Positions 16,573 through 25,908 of a DNA stretch of 64,000 nucleotides are shown here, one piece after another. The notes below the pieces were generated by a model, which saw only the letters and a program-made list of their open reading frames with translations, made no database searches and was not told the DNA's origin. Position 1 is the first letter of the stretch. Every line of letters begins with the position of its first letter. Source of the stretch: Nitrospira sp. (GTDB taxonomy: Bacteria > Nitrospirota > Nitrospiria > Nitrospirales > Nitrospiraceae); assembly GCA_024331125.1 (NCBI GenBank), contig JANDJI010000004.1, positions 1 through 64,000 on the forward strand, written 5' to 3'. The translations under genes and the position numbers were made by a program.

Positions 16573-17859
16573 TCACGGCTGATCCTCAACCGCGATCGTC
16601 AAGTGAACGGGAAAGAGCTCATCGGCCGTTTGTCGGAGCCTCGCTTGCTGAAGCAAGGTTTTGAGCGACGGGGCGACCAGCCCCTCGAACGAGACGCGCC
16701 CGTCGGTGACCACAGTGACCGGTTTGGACGGGTCGATCAGGCGATCATTCAAAAACAGGCTGTACCGCCGAATCCGCTCAGTCTTCACTTCGATGCGATT
16801 CGCCTCCACGATGGAGGCGTCGAGCTTGGCGTATTCCCGCCGCCTGATTCGTTCATCCGTCCTGTCGACCAAGTCGTCGGAAAAGGCCGCGATCCGATCG
16901 GTCGCATCCACACGCACCCACCCGAAGGGGTGAAGGTGGCTCGCGTCCCGCACGACCGTGAGCCGGGTCGGCAATGGATCGCGACGGCGACCGCCGAGCC
17001 ACGCGACGAGAGCCGGCAGCTCCTCCCTTGGGAAATAGTGGCCTCCCGCCATGGGATGTTCCCGTTGATGCTCGCGATAGACATAACGATAGCCGAGCGC
17101 CTCCAACTCTCGCGCGATGGACCGGCTCAGTTCCACCGGCATGACCTCATCTTTCGCTCCATGAATGATGTAGACCGGCGTATTGCGGAGATTCTCCAGA
17201 AACGGCATCAGCACCCGGTCCAACCCGCCGGCCATCGGCGCGATGCCCGCGAACAACGGAGCGTGGTGCATTCCGATCAGCAGCGTTCCGATGCCGCCGT
17301 TCGACATGCCGGTCAAAAAAATCCGGTTCGGATCAATGCGATATCTCCTCAGAAGGTCGTGAATGGTCGCCAACACCAACTCTTCGGCTCGTCGCGTAAA
17401 CCACGCCCCGGACGGATAGGTCGGACAGGCCACGATGTACGCATCGCCCAATCGATCCCGCCACCGTTCTAAATAGGCCTCGCCGTCAAAGCCGGCCCCG
17501 TGCAAACAGACGACCAAGCCAATGCTGCTCGATGGGTGATACGATGCGGGGACGGCGATGGACACCGAATAGAGCTTCCCCCGAACGGCCACCTGCAAAT
17601 CAGGAGCGGTGCCGGTCGGCTGTTCACCGTAGGATCGTCCCGCTCTGATGATTTCGCCCACTCGTTCAATCGACGATTCCGGATGGGTCAGGATCTCTTG
17701 CAACGAACGATCGGCGTCCTCGGTCGCCGCCGCATCGAGGTACTGGAACACCTTGGCCGCCAGGTCGCCCGATGGTTCGTTTCCGCTCTCGGCGCGACCG
17801 TCAACCGGCTGCCAACCGATCCACACAAGAAGGACTGCGCCAAGGATCGAACCGATCAT
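16573..17859 (-). CDS. Exported alpha/beta hydrolase, esterase/PHB-depolymerase-like
   Basis: A 428-residue secreted or periplasmic hydrolase. An N-terminal hydrophobic signal ends near residue 22. The oxyanion strand VVCLHGAGFDG (117-127), nucleophile elbow GMSNGG with Ser186, acid HGAKDEV with Asp237 and base MAGGHYFP with His274 make a complete Ser-Asp-His triad in the order of LpqC/feruloyl-esterase-like enzymes. A beta-rich C-terminal domain (about 300-428) is appended. The start overlaps the ribD stop by 4 bases, so it is translated with ribD although no role in flavin synthesis is evident. Confidence 0.75.
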   Translation of the reverse strand: MIGSILGAVLLVWIGWQPVDGRAESGNEPSGDLAAKVFQYLDAAATEDADRSLQEILTHPESSIERVGEIIRAGRSYGEQPTGTAPDLQVAVRGKLYSVSIAVPASYHPSSSIGLVVCLHGAGFDGEAYLERWRDRLGDAYIVACPTYPSGAWFTRRAEELVLATIHDLLRRYRIDPNRIFLTGMSNGGIGTLLIGMHHAPLFAGIAPMAGGLDRVLMPFLENLRNTPVYIIHGAKDEVMPVELSRSIARELEALGYRYVYREHQREHPMAGGHYFPREELPALVAWLGGRRRDPLPTRLTVVRDASHLHPFGWVRVDATDRIAAFSDDLVDRTDERIRRREYAKLDASIVEANRIEVKTERIRRYSLFLNDRLIDPSKPVTVVTDGRVSFEGLVAPSLKTLLQQARLRQTADELFPVHLTIAVEDQP

Positions 17860-18965
17860 AGATCACCCTCAACGACCAGATCGTCGCCGACCGCGCGAGT
17901 CGTCAGATGACGCAGTCTCGTCGCTGAGGCCAGGCGAGCCGGGCCTTTTCCTCCGATGAGGCTTTTCGCGTCATCGCCGCCGAGCAACAGCGGCGCGATA
18001 TAGAGACGGACGCGCTGGACGAGTCGCGCCTTCAGCATGGCCGCATTCAGCTTGCCGCCGCCTTCCAACAAGACCGAGGTGATTCCCCTCCGGCCGAGAT
18101 CGCTCATCAGTGCGGCCAGCGAGACATTCCCTCCTACGACAGGAAGCGTGAGGACTTCGATCCCTTGTTCGAGCAGCGCCTGCTTCTTGGGCGGATCGGC
18201 CAACACGGTCGTGGCCACCACCGTCTTTGCGGCTTCCTGTTGCGCTAAGACCCTGGCCTTCAGCGGGATACGCAATCTGCTGTCCACGACGACGCGGAGC
18301 GGCTGTCTTTCGGCCAACCGGGCGAGCCGTGGACCGGTCCGCGCGGTCAACGATGGATCATCCCGCACCACCGTCCCCACGCCGACCAGGACGGCATCCA
18401 CCTCACGGCGAAGCCGATGAACTTCTCGACGCGATGGTTGACCGGTGATCCACCTCGATTCTCCGGTCGCCGTGGCGATTTTTCCGTCCAGTGTCATGCC
18501 GGCCTTTAACGTGACGTAGGGGCGTTTCGTCTTCATCCAATGAGAGTAAGCCCTGTTCAATTCCTCGGCCTCCTGTCGGGCGGCACCGACCGTCACCGCA
18601 AGCCCGGCCCGGCGGAGCGCGGCCACGCCTCTTCCCCTGACCGACGGATTGGGATCGGTCATGGCGACGACCACGCGACGAATACCGGAGTTGATCACGG
18701 CCGGAACGCAGGGGGGCGTTCGTTTCTTCCGGTGGCAACAGGGCTCGAGCGTGACGTAGAGCGTCGCGCCCGCGGCAAGATCTCCTGCTTGACGGAGAGC
18801 CAGGATTTCCGCATGGGGAAAGCCGGGGCGGAGATGAAACCCCCGGCCGACGATTCGACCCTCTCTGACGACGACGGCGCCGACCATCGGATTGGGGCTG
18901 GCCGTTCCCCGACCTTTCTCGGCGAGGCGGAGAGCGAGGGCCATGAAATCGAGGTCGCGCGTCAC
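17856..18965 (-). CDS. ribD: Bifunctional riboflavin deaminase/reductase
   Basis: Catalyses deamination and then side-chain reduction of the pyrimidine intermediate in riboflavin synthesis. The deaminase half shows HAE (51-53) and the zinc cysteines in LEPCCHRKKRTPPC (Cys76/77 and Cys86), with one more residue between them than the usual PCxHxGRTPPC. The reductase half (from about 147, RPYVTLKAGMTLDGKIAT) carries GVGTVVRDDPSLTAR. The 369-residue length is normal. Four-base overlaps with ppdK upstream and the hydrolase downstream show strong translational coupling. Confidence 0.93.
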   Translation of the reverse strand: MTRDLDFMALALRLAEKGRGTASPNPMVGAVVVREGRIVGRGFHLRPGFPHAEILALRQAGDLAAGATLYVTLEPCCHRKKRTPPCVPAVINSGIRRVVVAMTDPNPSVRGRGVAALRRAGLAVTVGAARQEAEELNRAYSHWMKTKRPYVTLKAGMTLDGKIATATGESRWITGQPSRREVHRLRREVDAVLVGVGTVVRDDPSLTARTGPRLARLAERQPLRVVVDSRLRIPLKARVLAQQEAAKTVVATTVLADPPKKQALLEQGIEVLTLPVVGGNVSLAALMSDLGRRGITSVLLEGGGKLNAAMLKARLVQRVRLYIAPLLLGGDDAKSLIGGKGPARLASATRLRHLTTRAVGDDLVVEGDL

Positions 18966-21730
18966 CGTTTCTTGCGGGAGGGCGCTTTCGCCTTCACCAC
19001 GGTCTTCGACGGTTTTTCACCGGACGGTTTCTCGCCCGCCTCGGCCAAGGCGGCGTGGGCGGCGGCCAGCCTGGCGATCGCCACACGATAGGGCGAGCAA
19101 CTGACGTAATCCAATCCGAGTTGGTGACAAAACTCGACCGAGCTCGGATCGCCGCCGTGTTCCCCGCAAATGCCGAGTTTAATACTCGGCCTCGTCTTGC
19201 GCCCGCCGCTGATGGCCCTCTGCATCAAGGCTCCGACCCCCTCTCGATCCAGGACGGCGAAGGGGTCGGAGTCCATGATGTTGATAGTCCGGTAATAATC
19301 GATGAACTTGGCCGCGTCGTCGCGTGAGAATCCGAACGTGGTCTGGGTCAAATCATTGGTCCCGAAAGAGAAAAACTCGGCTTCCTCGGCGATCCGCTCC
19401 GCCGTCATCGCCGCCCGCGGCAGCTCGATCATCGTACCGACCAGGTAGGACAGTTTGACGTTGTACCGTTTCATCGTCTCCTGGGCGACCTCGCGGACCA
19501 AATCTTTCTGCGACTTCATTTCCGAAGCCATGCCGACCAGAGGGATCATGATTTCCGGCACGATTTTTTTGCCCTCCTTCGCCAGTTCGCAGGCTGCCTC
19601 CACGATGGCCCGGGCCTGCATCCTGGTGATCTCGGGCATCGTGATGCCCAATCGGCAACCGCGCAGTCCGAGCATCGGATTGAACTCGTGCAATTCTTCG
19701 ACGCGCGCGAGCAGCCGCCGCTTTTCCTCGAGCGCGGCCCCGTCTTTTCCCGTCAATTCGAGTTGCGCGATCTCGACCATCAGGTCTTCCCGTTTGGGGA
19801 GAAACTCGTGCAACGGAGGATCGAGCAGGCGGATCGTGACCGGATATCCTTGCATCTCACGATACAACCCGATGAAATCCTGCCGTTGAAGAGGCAACAA
19901 CTGAGCCAGGTACTTTTCCCGCTCCTCTTTGGTGCGGGCCAAAATCATCTTCTGCATGATCGGAATGCGATCTTCTGCGAAAAACATGTGCTCCGTCCGG
20001 CAAAGCCCGATCCCCTCCGCGCCGAAACCGCGAGCGATCCGCGCCTGCTCCGGAATGTCGGCGTTGGCCCGCACCCGAAGGCGGCGGTATCTGTCGGCCC
20101 AGGACAAAATCGTCGCGAACCGCTGGTACTTCTCCGATTTCGCCGGGTCCAACGTCCCTTGAATGACTTGGATCACCTCCGATTCGACCACAGGAATATC
20201 GCCCTCGTATACGTTGCCCGAGGACCCGTTGATCGAAATATAGTCCCCTTCACGAAAGACCTTTCCTCCGATCTTCACGCTCTGCCCGTCGACCTCAACG
20301 GCTTCGCAGCCCGCCACGCAGACCCTGCCCATTTGCCTGGCGACGACGGCCGCATGGGACGTCATGCCTCCGCGGGCCGTCAGAAATCCGGCCGCCGCGT
20401 TCATACCGTGAATGTCGTCAGGACTGGTCTCCTGTCGGACCAGCACGACGCGGTCGCCCGCCGCCTTCATCTCCACGGCTCGATCCGGAGTCAGCGCGAT
20501 TCTGCCCGCCGCCGCTCCCGGCCCGGCCGGCAACCCTTTTCCCAAGGGATTGGCCTTGGCCTCCTCCTTTGAGTCGAAAATGGGATAGAGATACTGCGCC
20601 AGTTGATCCGGTCCGATTCGCTGCACCGCCTCCTGCTTGGAGATCAGTCCTTCTTTGACCATGTCCACGGCGATCTTGACGGCGGCGATGCCGGTCCGTT
20701 TGCCGACTCTGGTTTGCAACATGTAGAGCTTGCCCTCCTGGATCGTAAACTCCAGGTCAAGCATATCGCGGTAGTGCTTCTCGAGCTTCTTATAGGTCTG
20801 TTCGAGTTCCTTATAGGCCTCCGGCACCTTCTTGGCGAGCTCGGCGACCGGCAGAGGAGTTCTGATGCCGGCCACCACATCCTCCCCCTGCGCGTTCATC
20901 AGGCATTCGCCGAAAAAGACGCGATCGCCGGTGACCGGGCTGCGCGTGAACGCCACTCCCGTTCCGCTCGTCTCCCCCATGTTGCCGAACACCATGGCCA
21001 CCACGTTGACCGCCGTGCCCCAGGAATCCGGAATTCCGTATAAGCGGCGATAGGTAATCGCCCTGGCTCCGAACCAGGATGAAAACACCGCGTTGATCGC
21101 CATGCGCAACTGATCCAGCGGATCGTCGGGAAAGTCTTTCTTCGTCTCTTCCTTGACCAGCGCCTTGAAGCTCACCACCAGGTCCCGAAGATGTCTGGCG
21201 TCCAGATGCGTTTCGTGTTCGACCCCCACCTCTTCCTTCTTGTGCTTCAAGATGGCTTCAAAATGTTCGCGGGGCACGCCCATCACGATGCTGCCGAACA
21301 TCGACACGAAGCGCCGGTAACTGTCCTGGGCGAATCGGTCGTTGCGGGTTCTGGCCGCCAGTCCTTCGACCGTTTTGGTCGTCAACCCGACGTTCAACAC
21401 GGTGTCCATCATGCCCGGCATGGAGGCGCGCGCGCCGGATCGCACCGAGACGAGCAGCGGCCGCGCGGGATCGCCGAATCTCAATCCCATCGACCGTTCC
21501 ACGCGCTTGAGGGCCTGCAACGTGGCGTCCCACATACCCGGCGGATATTTTTTGCCGAGCTTGTAGTATTCAACACAGGCCTCGGTCGAAATCGTAAATC
21601 CCGGCGGCACCGAGATGCCCAAATTGGTCATCTCCGCCAGGCCCGCGCCCTTGCCACCCAGCAACTCCTTCATGTTCGAAGTGCCCTCGGCTTTCCCATC
21701 GCCAAAATAGTAGACGTATTTCTTTGCCAC
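18962..21730 (-). CDS. ppdK: Pyruvate, phosphate dikinase
   Basis: Interconverts pyruvate, ATP and phosphate with phosphoenolpyruvate, AMP and pyrophosphate, a reversible anaplerotic or gluconeogenic step. The 922 residues contain the ATP-grasp domain (about 1-340), the swivelling phosphohistidine domain with GGMTSHAAV (His459) and the TIM barrel with CGEHGGDP (Cys855). The C-terminus has a Lys-rich tail of about 23 residues (ending KAKAPSRKKR) beyond the usual end. It follows glyS by 113 bases and overlaps ribD by 4 bases. Confidence 0.95.
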   Translation of the reverse strand: MAKKYVYYFGDGKAEGTSNMKELLGGKGAGLAEMTNLGISVPPGFTISTEACVEYYKLGKKYPPGMWDATLQALKRVERSMGLRFGDPARPLLVSVRSGARASMPGMMDTVLNVGLTTKTVEGLAARTRNDRFAQDSYRRFVSMFGSIVMGVPREHFEAILKHKKEEVGVEHETHLDARHLRDLVVSFKALVKEETKKDFPDDPLDQLRMAINAVFSSWFGARAITYRRLYGIPDSWGTAVNVVAMVFGNMGETSGTGVAFTRSPVTGDRVFFGECLMNAQGEDVVAGIRTPLPVAELAKKVPEAYKELEQTYKKLEKHYRDMLDLEFTIQEGKLYMLQTRVGKRTGIAAVKIAVDMVKEGLISKQEAVQRIGPDQLAQYLYPIFDSKEEAKANPLGKGLPAGPGAAAGRIALTPDRAVEMKAAGDRVVLVRQETSPDDIHGMNAAAGFLTARGGMTSHAAVVARQMGRVCVAGCEAVEVDGQSVKIGGKVFREGDYISINGSSGNVYEGDIPVVESEVIQVIQGTLDPAKSEKYQRFATILSWADRYRRLRVRANADIPEQARIARGFGAEGIGLCRTEHMFFAEDRIPIMQKMILARTKEEREKYLAQLLPLQRQDFIGLYREMQGYPVTIRLLDPPLHEFLPKREDLMVEIAQLELTGKDGAALEEKRRLLARVEELHEFNPMLGLRGCRLGITMPEITRMQARAIVEAACELAKEGKKIVPEIMIPLVGMASEMKSQKDLVREVAQETMKRYNVKLSYLVGTMIELPRAAMTAERIAEEAEFFSFGTNDLTQTTFGFSRDDAAKFIDYYRTINIMDSDPFAVLDREGVGALMQRAISGGRKTRPSIKLGICGEHGGDPSSVEFCHQLGLDYVSCSPYRVAIARLAAAHAALAEAGEKPSGEKPSKTVVKAKAPSRKKR

Positions 21731-21843
21731 GTGCGTCTCTCCTTTAGACGTTCATCCAAGGCCTGAACGATGCGGCCCGCAATTCCTGATCGCAACGAGG
21801 CCGCCCGGTCGTCTCAAACGGCACCGGTGTCTCCATCCCCGAT

Positions 21844-24033
21844 CTAGCCCCCTTGCACCACGATCTGCGAAAAATCGGCGAACGATGCGAACAACTCGTC
21901 AACGTCCTTCAGCAAGGACAGCCGGTTCCGACGCACCGCCTGGTCCTCGGCGTTGACCATAACGGCTGAAAAAAACCCGTCGATGGAAGGTTTGAGATCA
22001 ATGAGCGCGTCCAACGTCCGATCATAGCGGCCAGCGGCGATCGACTCCTCGATGAGCGTTCGCGCTTCCCTCACCGCCCGGTGAAGATCGGATTCGGCTG
22101 CATGCTGAAACAGGGTCAGATCCACCGCTTCCCTGGTCCATTCTTCTTTTTCGACGAGCCGATGCGCCCGCTTGAACCCGATCAGCAGCGCGTCGAATTC
22201 CGGCTTCCTGGTCACCGCTTCCAACGCCTTCATCTTGCGGACGAGATCGACAAGATCCAGCGGCCGATCACCAAGGGATTTCAACACCGCCTCGATGACG
22301 TCGTCTCTCAACAGATGCACGACCCGACAATAATGCCGCACGCGCTCCAGGATGAACTCGATGATTCGGTTCATCCCCCGAGATGCTGAATCCGGCAGTC
22401 CCTTGAAGCCGTCATCGGAAACGAGCTGCCGTGCCTTCTCGACGAATGCCGCCAAATTCGCTCGGAGATTCGCCTCAAGCATGATCCGAACCACCGCCGT
22501 GGCCTGTCGTCGAAGCGCAAAGGGATCTTCCGATCCCGTCGGCACGATACCGACGTGGAAAAACGCGGCGATGGAATCCAGGCGATCGGCGAGGGAGAGG
22601 ACCTGTCCCGCAAGCGTGCGCGGCAATTCCCCTTCAATCGTTTTGGGAAGATATTGCTCTCGAATGGCCTGGGCTACGGCGGCCGGCTCTCCATCGTGAA
22701 GCGCGTACACGCCCCCCATGATGCCTTGCAGCTCCGGGAACTCGCCGACGACACCCGTCACCAGATCGGCTTTGGCCAGAGCCGCCGCCCGCTCGCAGAT
22801 GGACGGCAGATCATCCTGACCGGAAGACAGATGCGCGGCGATGAAGCCGGTGAGTTTTTTCACTCGCTCCTGCTTCTGCGCCATCGTGCCGAGTTTTTGA
22901 TGAAACGTGACGCCGGACAGTTTCGGGACCCGTTCGCTCAGACGCGCCTTCCGATCTTCGTCGAAAAAGAACTTGGCGTCGGCCAATCGCGCTTCCAAGA
23001 CCCGCTCATTGCCCGTCCGAATGAGCGACATGTCCGCCACACGGGTGTTCGCCACGGCGATGAAATGCGGCGCCAGTCTCCCGGTTTCTTTGTGCCGCAA
23101 GGGAAAAAACCCCTGGTGCTCCTTCATGGAGGTCATCAGGATTTCTTCCGGCACGTCCAGATAGGTCTCTTTGAACGATCCGATCAACGCAGTCGGCAAC
23201 TCCGTCGAATACACCGCCTGATCGAGCAAGGCTTCGTCTTCGTGCAACTGAAATCCGGTCTTGTGACAGATGTCGGCAATTTGTTCTTCGATCAATTTTC
23301 GCCGCCGTTGCGGATCGACGATGACGCCCTGACGTTCCAACAGAGCCGAGTACGAGTCGGCGTCTTTGACGCGAATCCATTTTCCTCCGCCCACCACCCG
23401 ATGTCCCGTGGTCTGATTCGATGCCGTCACGCCCGCCACGTCGAAGGGAAGCACGTTCCCTCCGTAGATCGCCAATACCCAGCGGATCGGACGGGCAAAG
23501 CGCACGCCGGTCTCGTTCCATTTCATCGCTTTGGGAAACGCGAGCCCCGCTACCAGATTGGGAAGGATCTCCATCAACACCGATGAAGCGGGCCGTCCCT
23601 CTTCATGTTTCACGGCAAACAGATACTCACCCTTTGGTATCCGCCGCACCTCAAGATTCTGAACCGGCACTCCGTGCGTCGAGGCAAATCCGATCGCTGC
23701 CTTGGTCGGCTGGCCGGCTTGGTCGAACGCCGCGGTCTTGGGAGGCCCCATCGTCTCCTTCATCACCGCCGCTTGCTGCACGGCCAGCCCCTCGACCACC
23801 ATCGTCAGCCGCCGCGGCGTCCCCATCATTCGAACGGCCCGAAAGCCCAGACGCTGATCTTTCAGCAACCGCTCCGACGATTCCTTCATCGTCGCCAAGG
23901 CCGGCGCAATGAACTGATAGGGCAGCTCTTCCACACCGATCTCCAGCAGCAACTCGGCCACAGAAGATGCGGGAGTCCCTGTGCCTTTCTTCTGGGCGGT
24001 AGGCCGACGTCCTGACTTCTTTTGAGTTGCCAT
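21844..24033 (-). CDS. glyS: Glycyl-tRNA synthetase beta subunit
   Basis: Beta subunit of the heterotetrameric bacterial glycyl-tRNA synthetase, contributing tRNA recognition. It has 729 residues, a typical length. The core begins LLLEIGVEELPYQFIAPAL and contains MKWNETGVRFARPIRWV, characteristic of GlyS; the C-terminal region resembles the DALR anticodon-binding domain. A basic N-terminal tail of about 24 residues (ATQKKSGRRPTAQKKG) precedes the core. It follows glyQ with a 4-base gap. Confidence 0.95.
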   Translation of the reverse strand: MATQKKSGRRPTAQKKGTGTPASSVAELLLEIGVEELPYQFIAPALATMKESSERLLKDQRLGFRAVRMMGTPRRLTMVVEGLAVQQAAVMKETMGPPKTAAFDQAGQPTKAAIGFASTHGVPVQNLEVRRIPKGEYLFAVKHEEGRPASSVLMEILPNLVAGLAFPKAMKWNETGVRFARPIRWVLAIYGGNVLPFDVAGVTASNQTTGHRVVGGGKWIRVKDADSYSALLERQGVIVDPQRRRKLIEEQIADICHKTGFQLHEDEALLDQAVYSTELPTALIGSFKETYLDVPEEILMTSMKEHQGFFPLRHKETGRLAPHFIAVANTRVADMSLIRTGNERVLEARLADAKFFFDEDRKARLSERVPKLSGVTFHQKLGTMAQKQERVKKLTGFIAAHLSSGQDDLPSICERAAALAKADLVTGVVGEFPELQGIMGGVYALHDGEPAAVAQAIREQYLPKTIEGELPRTLAGQVLSLADRLDSIAAFFHVGIVPTGSEDPFALRRQATAVVRIMLEANLRANLAAFVEKARQLVSDDGFKGLPDSASRGMNRIIEFILERVRHYCRVVHLLRDDVIEAVLKSLGDRPLDLVDLVRKMKALEAVTRKPEFDALLIGFKRAHRLVEKEEWTREAVDLTLFQHAAESDLHRAVREARTLIEESIAAGRYDRTLDALIDLKPSIDGFFSAVMVNAEDQAVRRNRLSLLKDVDELFASFADFSQIVVQGG

Positions 24034-24037
24034 ATCC

Positions 24038-24976
24038 TTAGTACGTTCGGCCCGTCCCGGCCTTTGAACGAGACCTGCCTGGCTTCACCACGACACTCGT
24101 GCGATTCAACAGCGGATGCCCCATGGCCGCCCGCTCTTCGATATAGCGTTCGGCGCATTGTTTGGCCAGCGCCCGCACGCGGGCGATGTAGCCGGTTCGT
24201 TCGGCAACGCTGATGGCGCCGCGCGCATCCAACAGATTGAACACATGCGATGATTTGATGCAGTAGTCGTACGCCGGCAGCGTCAACCGTTTGTCGGTCT
24301 TGGCCAGCAACCGTTTGCATTCGGCTTCATACGAGTGAAACACGTGCGTCAGCATCGACACGTCGCCTTCTTCGAAGTTGTAGCGAGAGCCCTGTACTTC
24401 GGTTTCATGGTGGAGGTCGCGATACGTGATCGAGTCCGTCCACGCGAGATCGAAGACGTTGTCGATCTGCTGCAGATACATCGCGATGCGCTCGGTCCCA
24501 TAGGTAATTTCGCCGGTAATGGGGCCGAGTTCGATGCCGCCGATTTCCTGAAAGTAGGTAAACTGCGTAATTTCCATTCCGTCCAGGCGCACTTCCCATC
24601 CCAATCCCCAGGCGCCCAAGGTCGGCGACTCCCAATCGTCTTGCATGAAGCGGATGTCGTGTCGCTTGGGATCGATCCCCAATCGAGCCAGACTTTCCAG
24701 ATACAGCTCTTGGATGTTATCCGGCGCAGGCTTCAACACGACTTGATACTGGTAGTAGTGCTGCAGGCGGTTGGGATTGTCGCCGTATCGCCCATCCGTG
24801 GGACGTCGACAAGGTTGCACGTAGGCGGATCGCCACGGCTCGGGCCCCAATGCCCGGAGAAATGTCGCAGGATGAAAGGTGCCGGCCCCCATCTCCATGT
24901 CGTATGGCTGGTGAATTACGCAACCTTGATCGGCCCAAAATTCATGCAAGACAAGGATTAAATCTTGAAAATTCAC
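24038..24976 (-). CDS. glyQ: Glycyl-tRNA synthetase alpha subunit
   Basis: Catalytic class II alpha subunit that forms glycyl-adenylate and charges tRNA-Gly with GlyS. The 312 residues begin with the very conserved [14 protein letters not shown] and contain [34 protein letters not shown] and [19 protein letters not shown]. The C-terminal ~20 residues are basic and not conserved. It heads the run glyQ-glyS-ppdK-ribD-hydrolase-MFS-ribE. No T-box leader was recognised upstream. Confidence 0.95.
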   Translation of the reverse strand: MNFQDLILVLHEFWADQGCVIHQPYDMEMGAGTFHPATFLRALGPEPWRSAYVQPCRRPTDGRYGDNPNRLQHYYQYQVVLKPAPDNIQELYLESLARLGIDPKRHDIRFMQDDWESPTLGAWGLGWEVRLDGMEITQFTYFQEIGGIELGPITGEITYGTERIAMYLQQIDNVFDLAWTDSITYRDLHHETEVQGSRYNFEEGDVSMLTHVFHSYEAECKRLLAKTDKRLTLPAYDYCIKSSHVFNLLDARGAISVAERTGYIARVRALAKQCAERYIEERAAMGHPLLNRTSVVVKPGRSRSKAGTGRTY

Positions 24977-25380
24977 GGCAGGCTCGGCATAGAGGGGATC
25001 TTCGATTCGGGTTTTCAGACGCTAAAAACAAAGGCGCAAGCTAACAAGAATGTCGTGTGCTGTCAAGCAACATTCCCTCTACGATCAACGGCTTGCCGCA
25101 GAATTGTCATCACGGTTTCTCCTGCCTAACGAGGTCCGGACTTCCATCGTCTGGGAAAATCCTTTGCCACAGCCACAACCCCATCATTGTCTGGCTCCGT
25201 TCGTTGATGGCCTGCCTCTAGCAGCGCGTTCCCAACCGGGATTGGCTACGACGCTATCAGATCCTCTCACACAACGCATACGGCCGGCTCCCTGTTTTTT
25301 ACGCCAGCACCTTCAAGATGAGGTAGCTCGCAGAAGCCTTACCAAAGAGAGCTTGGGCACTCTGAATCATGAAAAGAGAG

Positions 25381-25410
25381 TTGACTGGCAGGAGAAATTT
25401 GGCTTATTGT
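25381..25410 (+). promoter_or_regulatory. Possible promoter of the Rrf2-permease operon
   Basis: TTGACT (25381-25386) and TATTGT (25405-25410) are spaced by 18 bases. The predicted start falls just at the inverted repeat 25414-25427, where a bound dimer could block transcription. The match is weak. Confidence 0.3.
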
Positions 25411-25413
25411 TAT

Positions 25414-25427
25414 GTTTGTTGACAAAC
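25414..25427. promoter_or_regulatory. Inverted repeat GTTTG-TTGA-CAAAC, candidate Rrf2 operator
   Basis: Perfect 5-bp arms with a 4-base centre lie 42 bases before the Rrf2 start codon, in a good place for autoregulation. An AT-rich TTAACTATTAA follows at 25432-25442. Confidence 0.35.
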
Positions 25428-25468
25428 TCACTTAACTATTAACGCAATCTTCCTTCAACGCAACATTC

Positions 25469-25906
25469 ATGAAACTCAGCAAAAAAAGTGAATACGGCCT
25501 TCGTGCCCTACTCGAACTCACCCTCGCCTACGAAGCGTCCTCGTTTGTCCAGCGCCACGACATCGCCGCTCGTCAACACATTCCAATTGAGTTTCTGGAA
25601 CAGATCCTCCTGGCGCTCAAGAGGGCTGGCCTTCTTTCCAGTCGGAGGGGGATGAACGGCGGCTACCGTCTCATCAAACCGCCGTCCCTTATTACGTTGG
25701 GACAGGTCATTCGAATCTTGGATGGCCCCCTGGCACCCATTGGTTGCGTCAGCAGAACGGCTTATCAGAAATGCGATGATTGCCCATATGCGGGGCAGCC
25801 TTCCTGCCCTGTCCAACAGGCGATGGGCACGGTGCGCGACGCCATTGCGGGAATTCTGGACAACTATTCTCTCGCCGACTTCGCCGCCGGCGCCCGAAAG
25901 CCCTGA
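25469..25906 (+). CDS. Rrf2-family transcriptional regulator
   Basis: A 145-residue winged-helix regulator. It opens MKLSKKSEYGLRALLEL, the typical Rrf2 start, followed by the helix-turn-helix (HIPIEFLEQILLALKRAGLL) and wing (GGYRLIKPP). Four cysteines at 93, 102, 105 and 113 lie in the effector region, close to the spacing of iron-sulphur binding Rrf2 proteins, so redox, iron or sulphur sensing is likely (inference). It is followed directly by a TauE/SafE permease gene, suggesting control of sulphite or sulphonate export. Confidence 0.85.
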   Translation: MKLSKKSEYGLRALLELTLAYEASSFVQRHDIAARQHIPIEFLEQILLALKRAGLLSSRRGMNGGYRLIKPPSLITLGQVIRILDGPLAPIGCVSRTAYQKCDDCPYAGQPSCPVQQAMGTVRDAIAGILDNYSLADFAAGARKP

Positions 25907-25908
25907 TC

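Larger units (their letters stand above)
24977..25468. other. Intergenic region between glyQ and the Rrf2 gene
   Basis: About 490 bases separate two divergent genes. It must hold the glyQ promoter (minus strand) and the Rrf2 promoter (plus strand). An open frame at 25050-25442 has no ribosome site or recognisable product and is not accepted. The segment 25207-25295 contains a CTCTCACAC / CGGCCGGCTCCC arrangement that recalls decayed group II intron 3' sequence on the minus strand. An inverted repeat lies at 25414-25427. Confidence 0.4.

Noticed and set aside
14483..18965. FMN riboswitch before ribD or ribE
   Set aside because: The conserved FMN-element strands were not seen upstream of either gene, and ribD starts inside the ppdK stop.
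25050..25442. A 130-codon frame between glyQ and the Rrf2 gene
   Set aside because: No ribosome site, no domain, odd composition; it overlaps the likely promoter regions.
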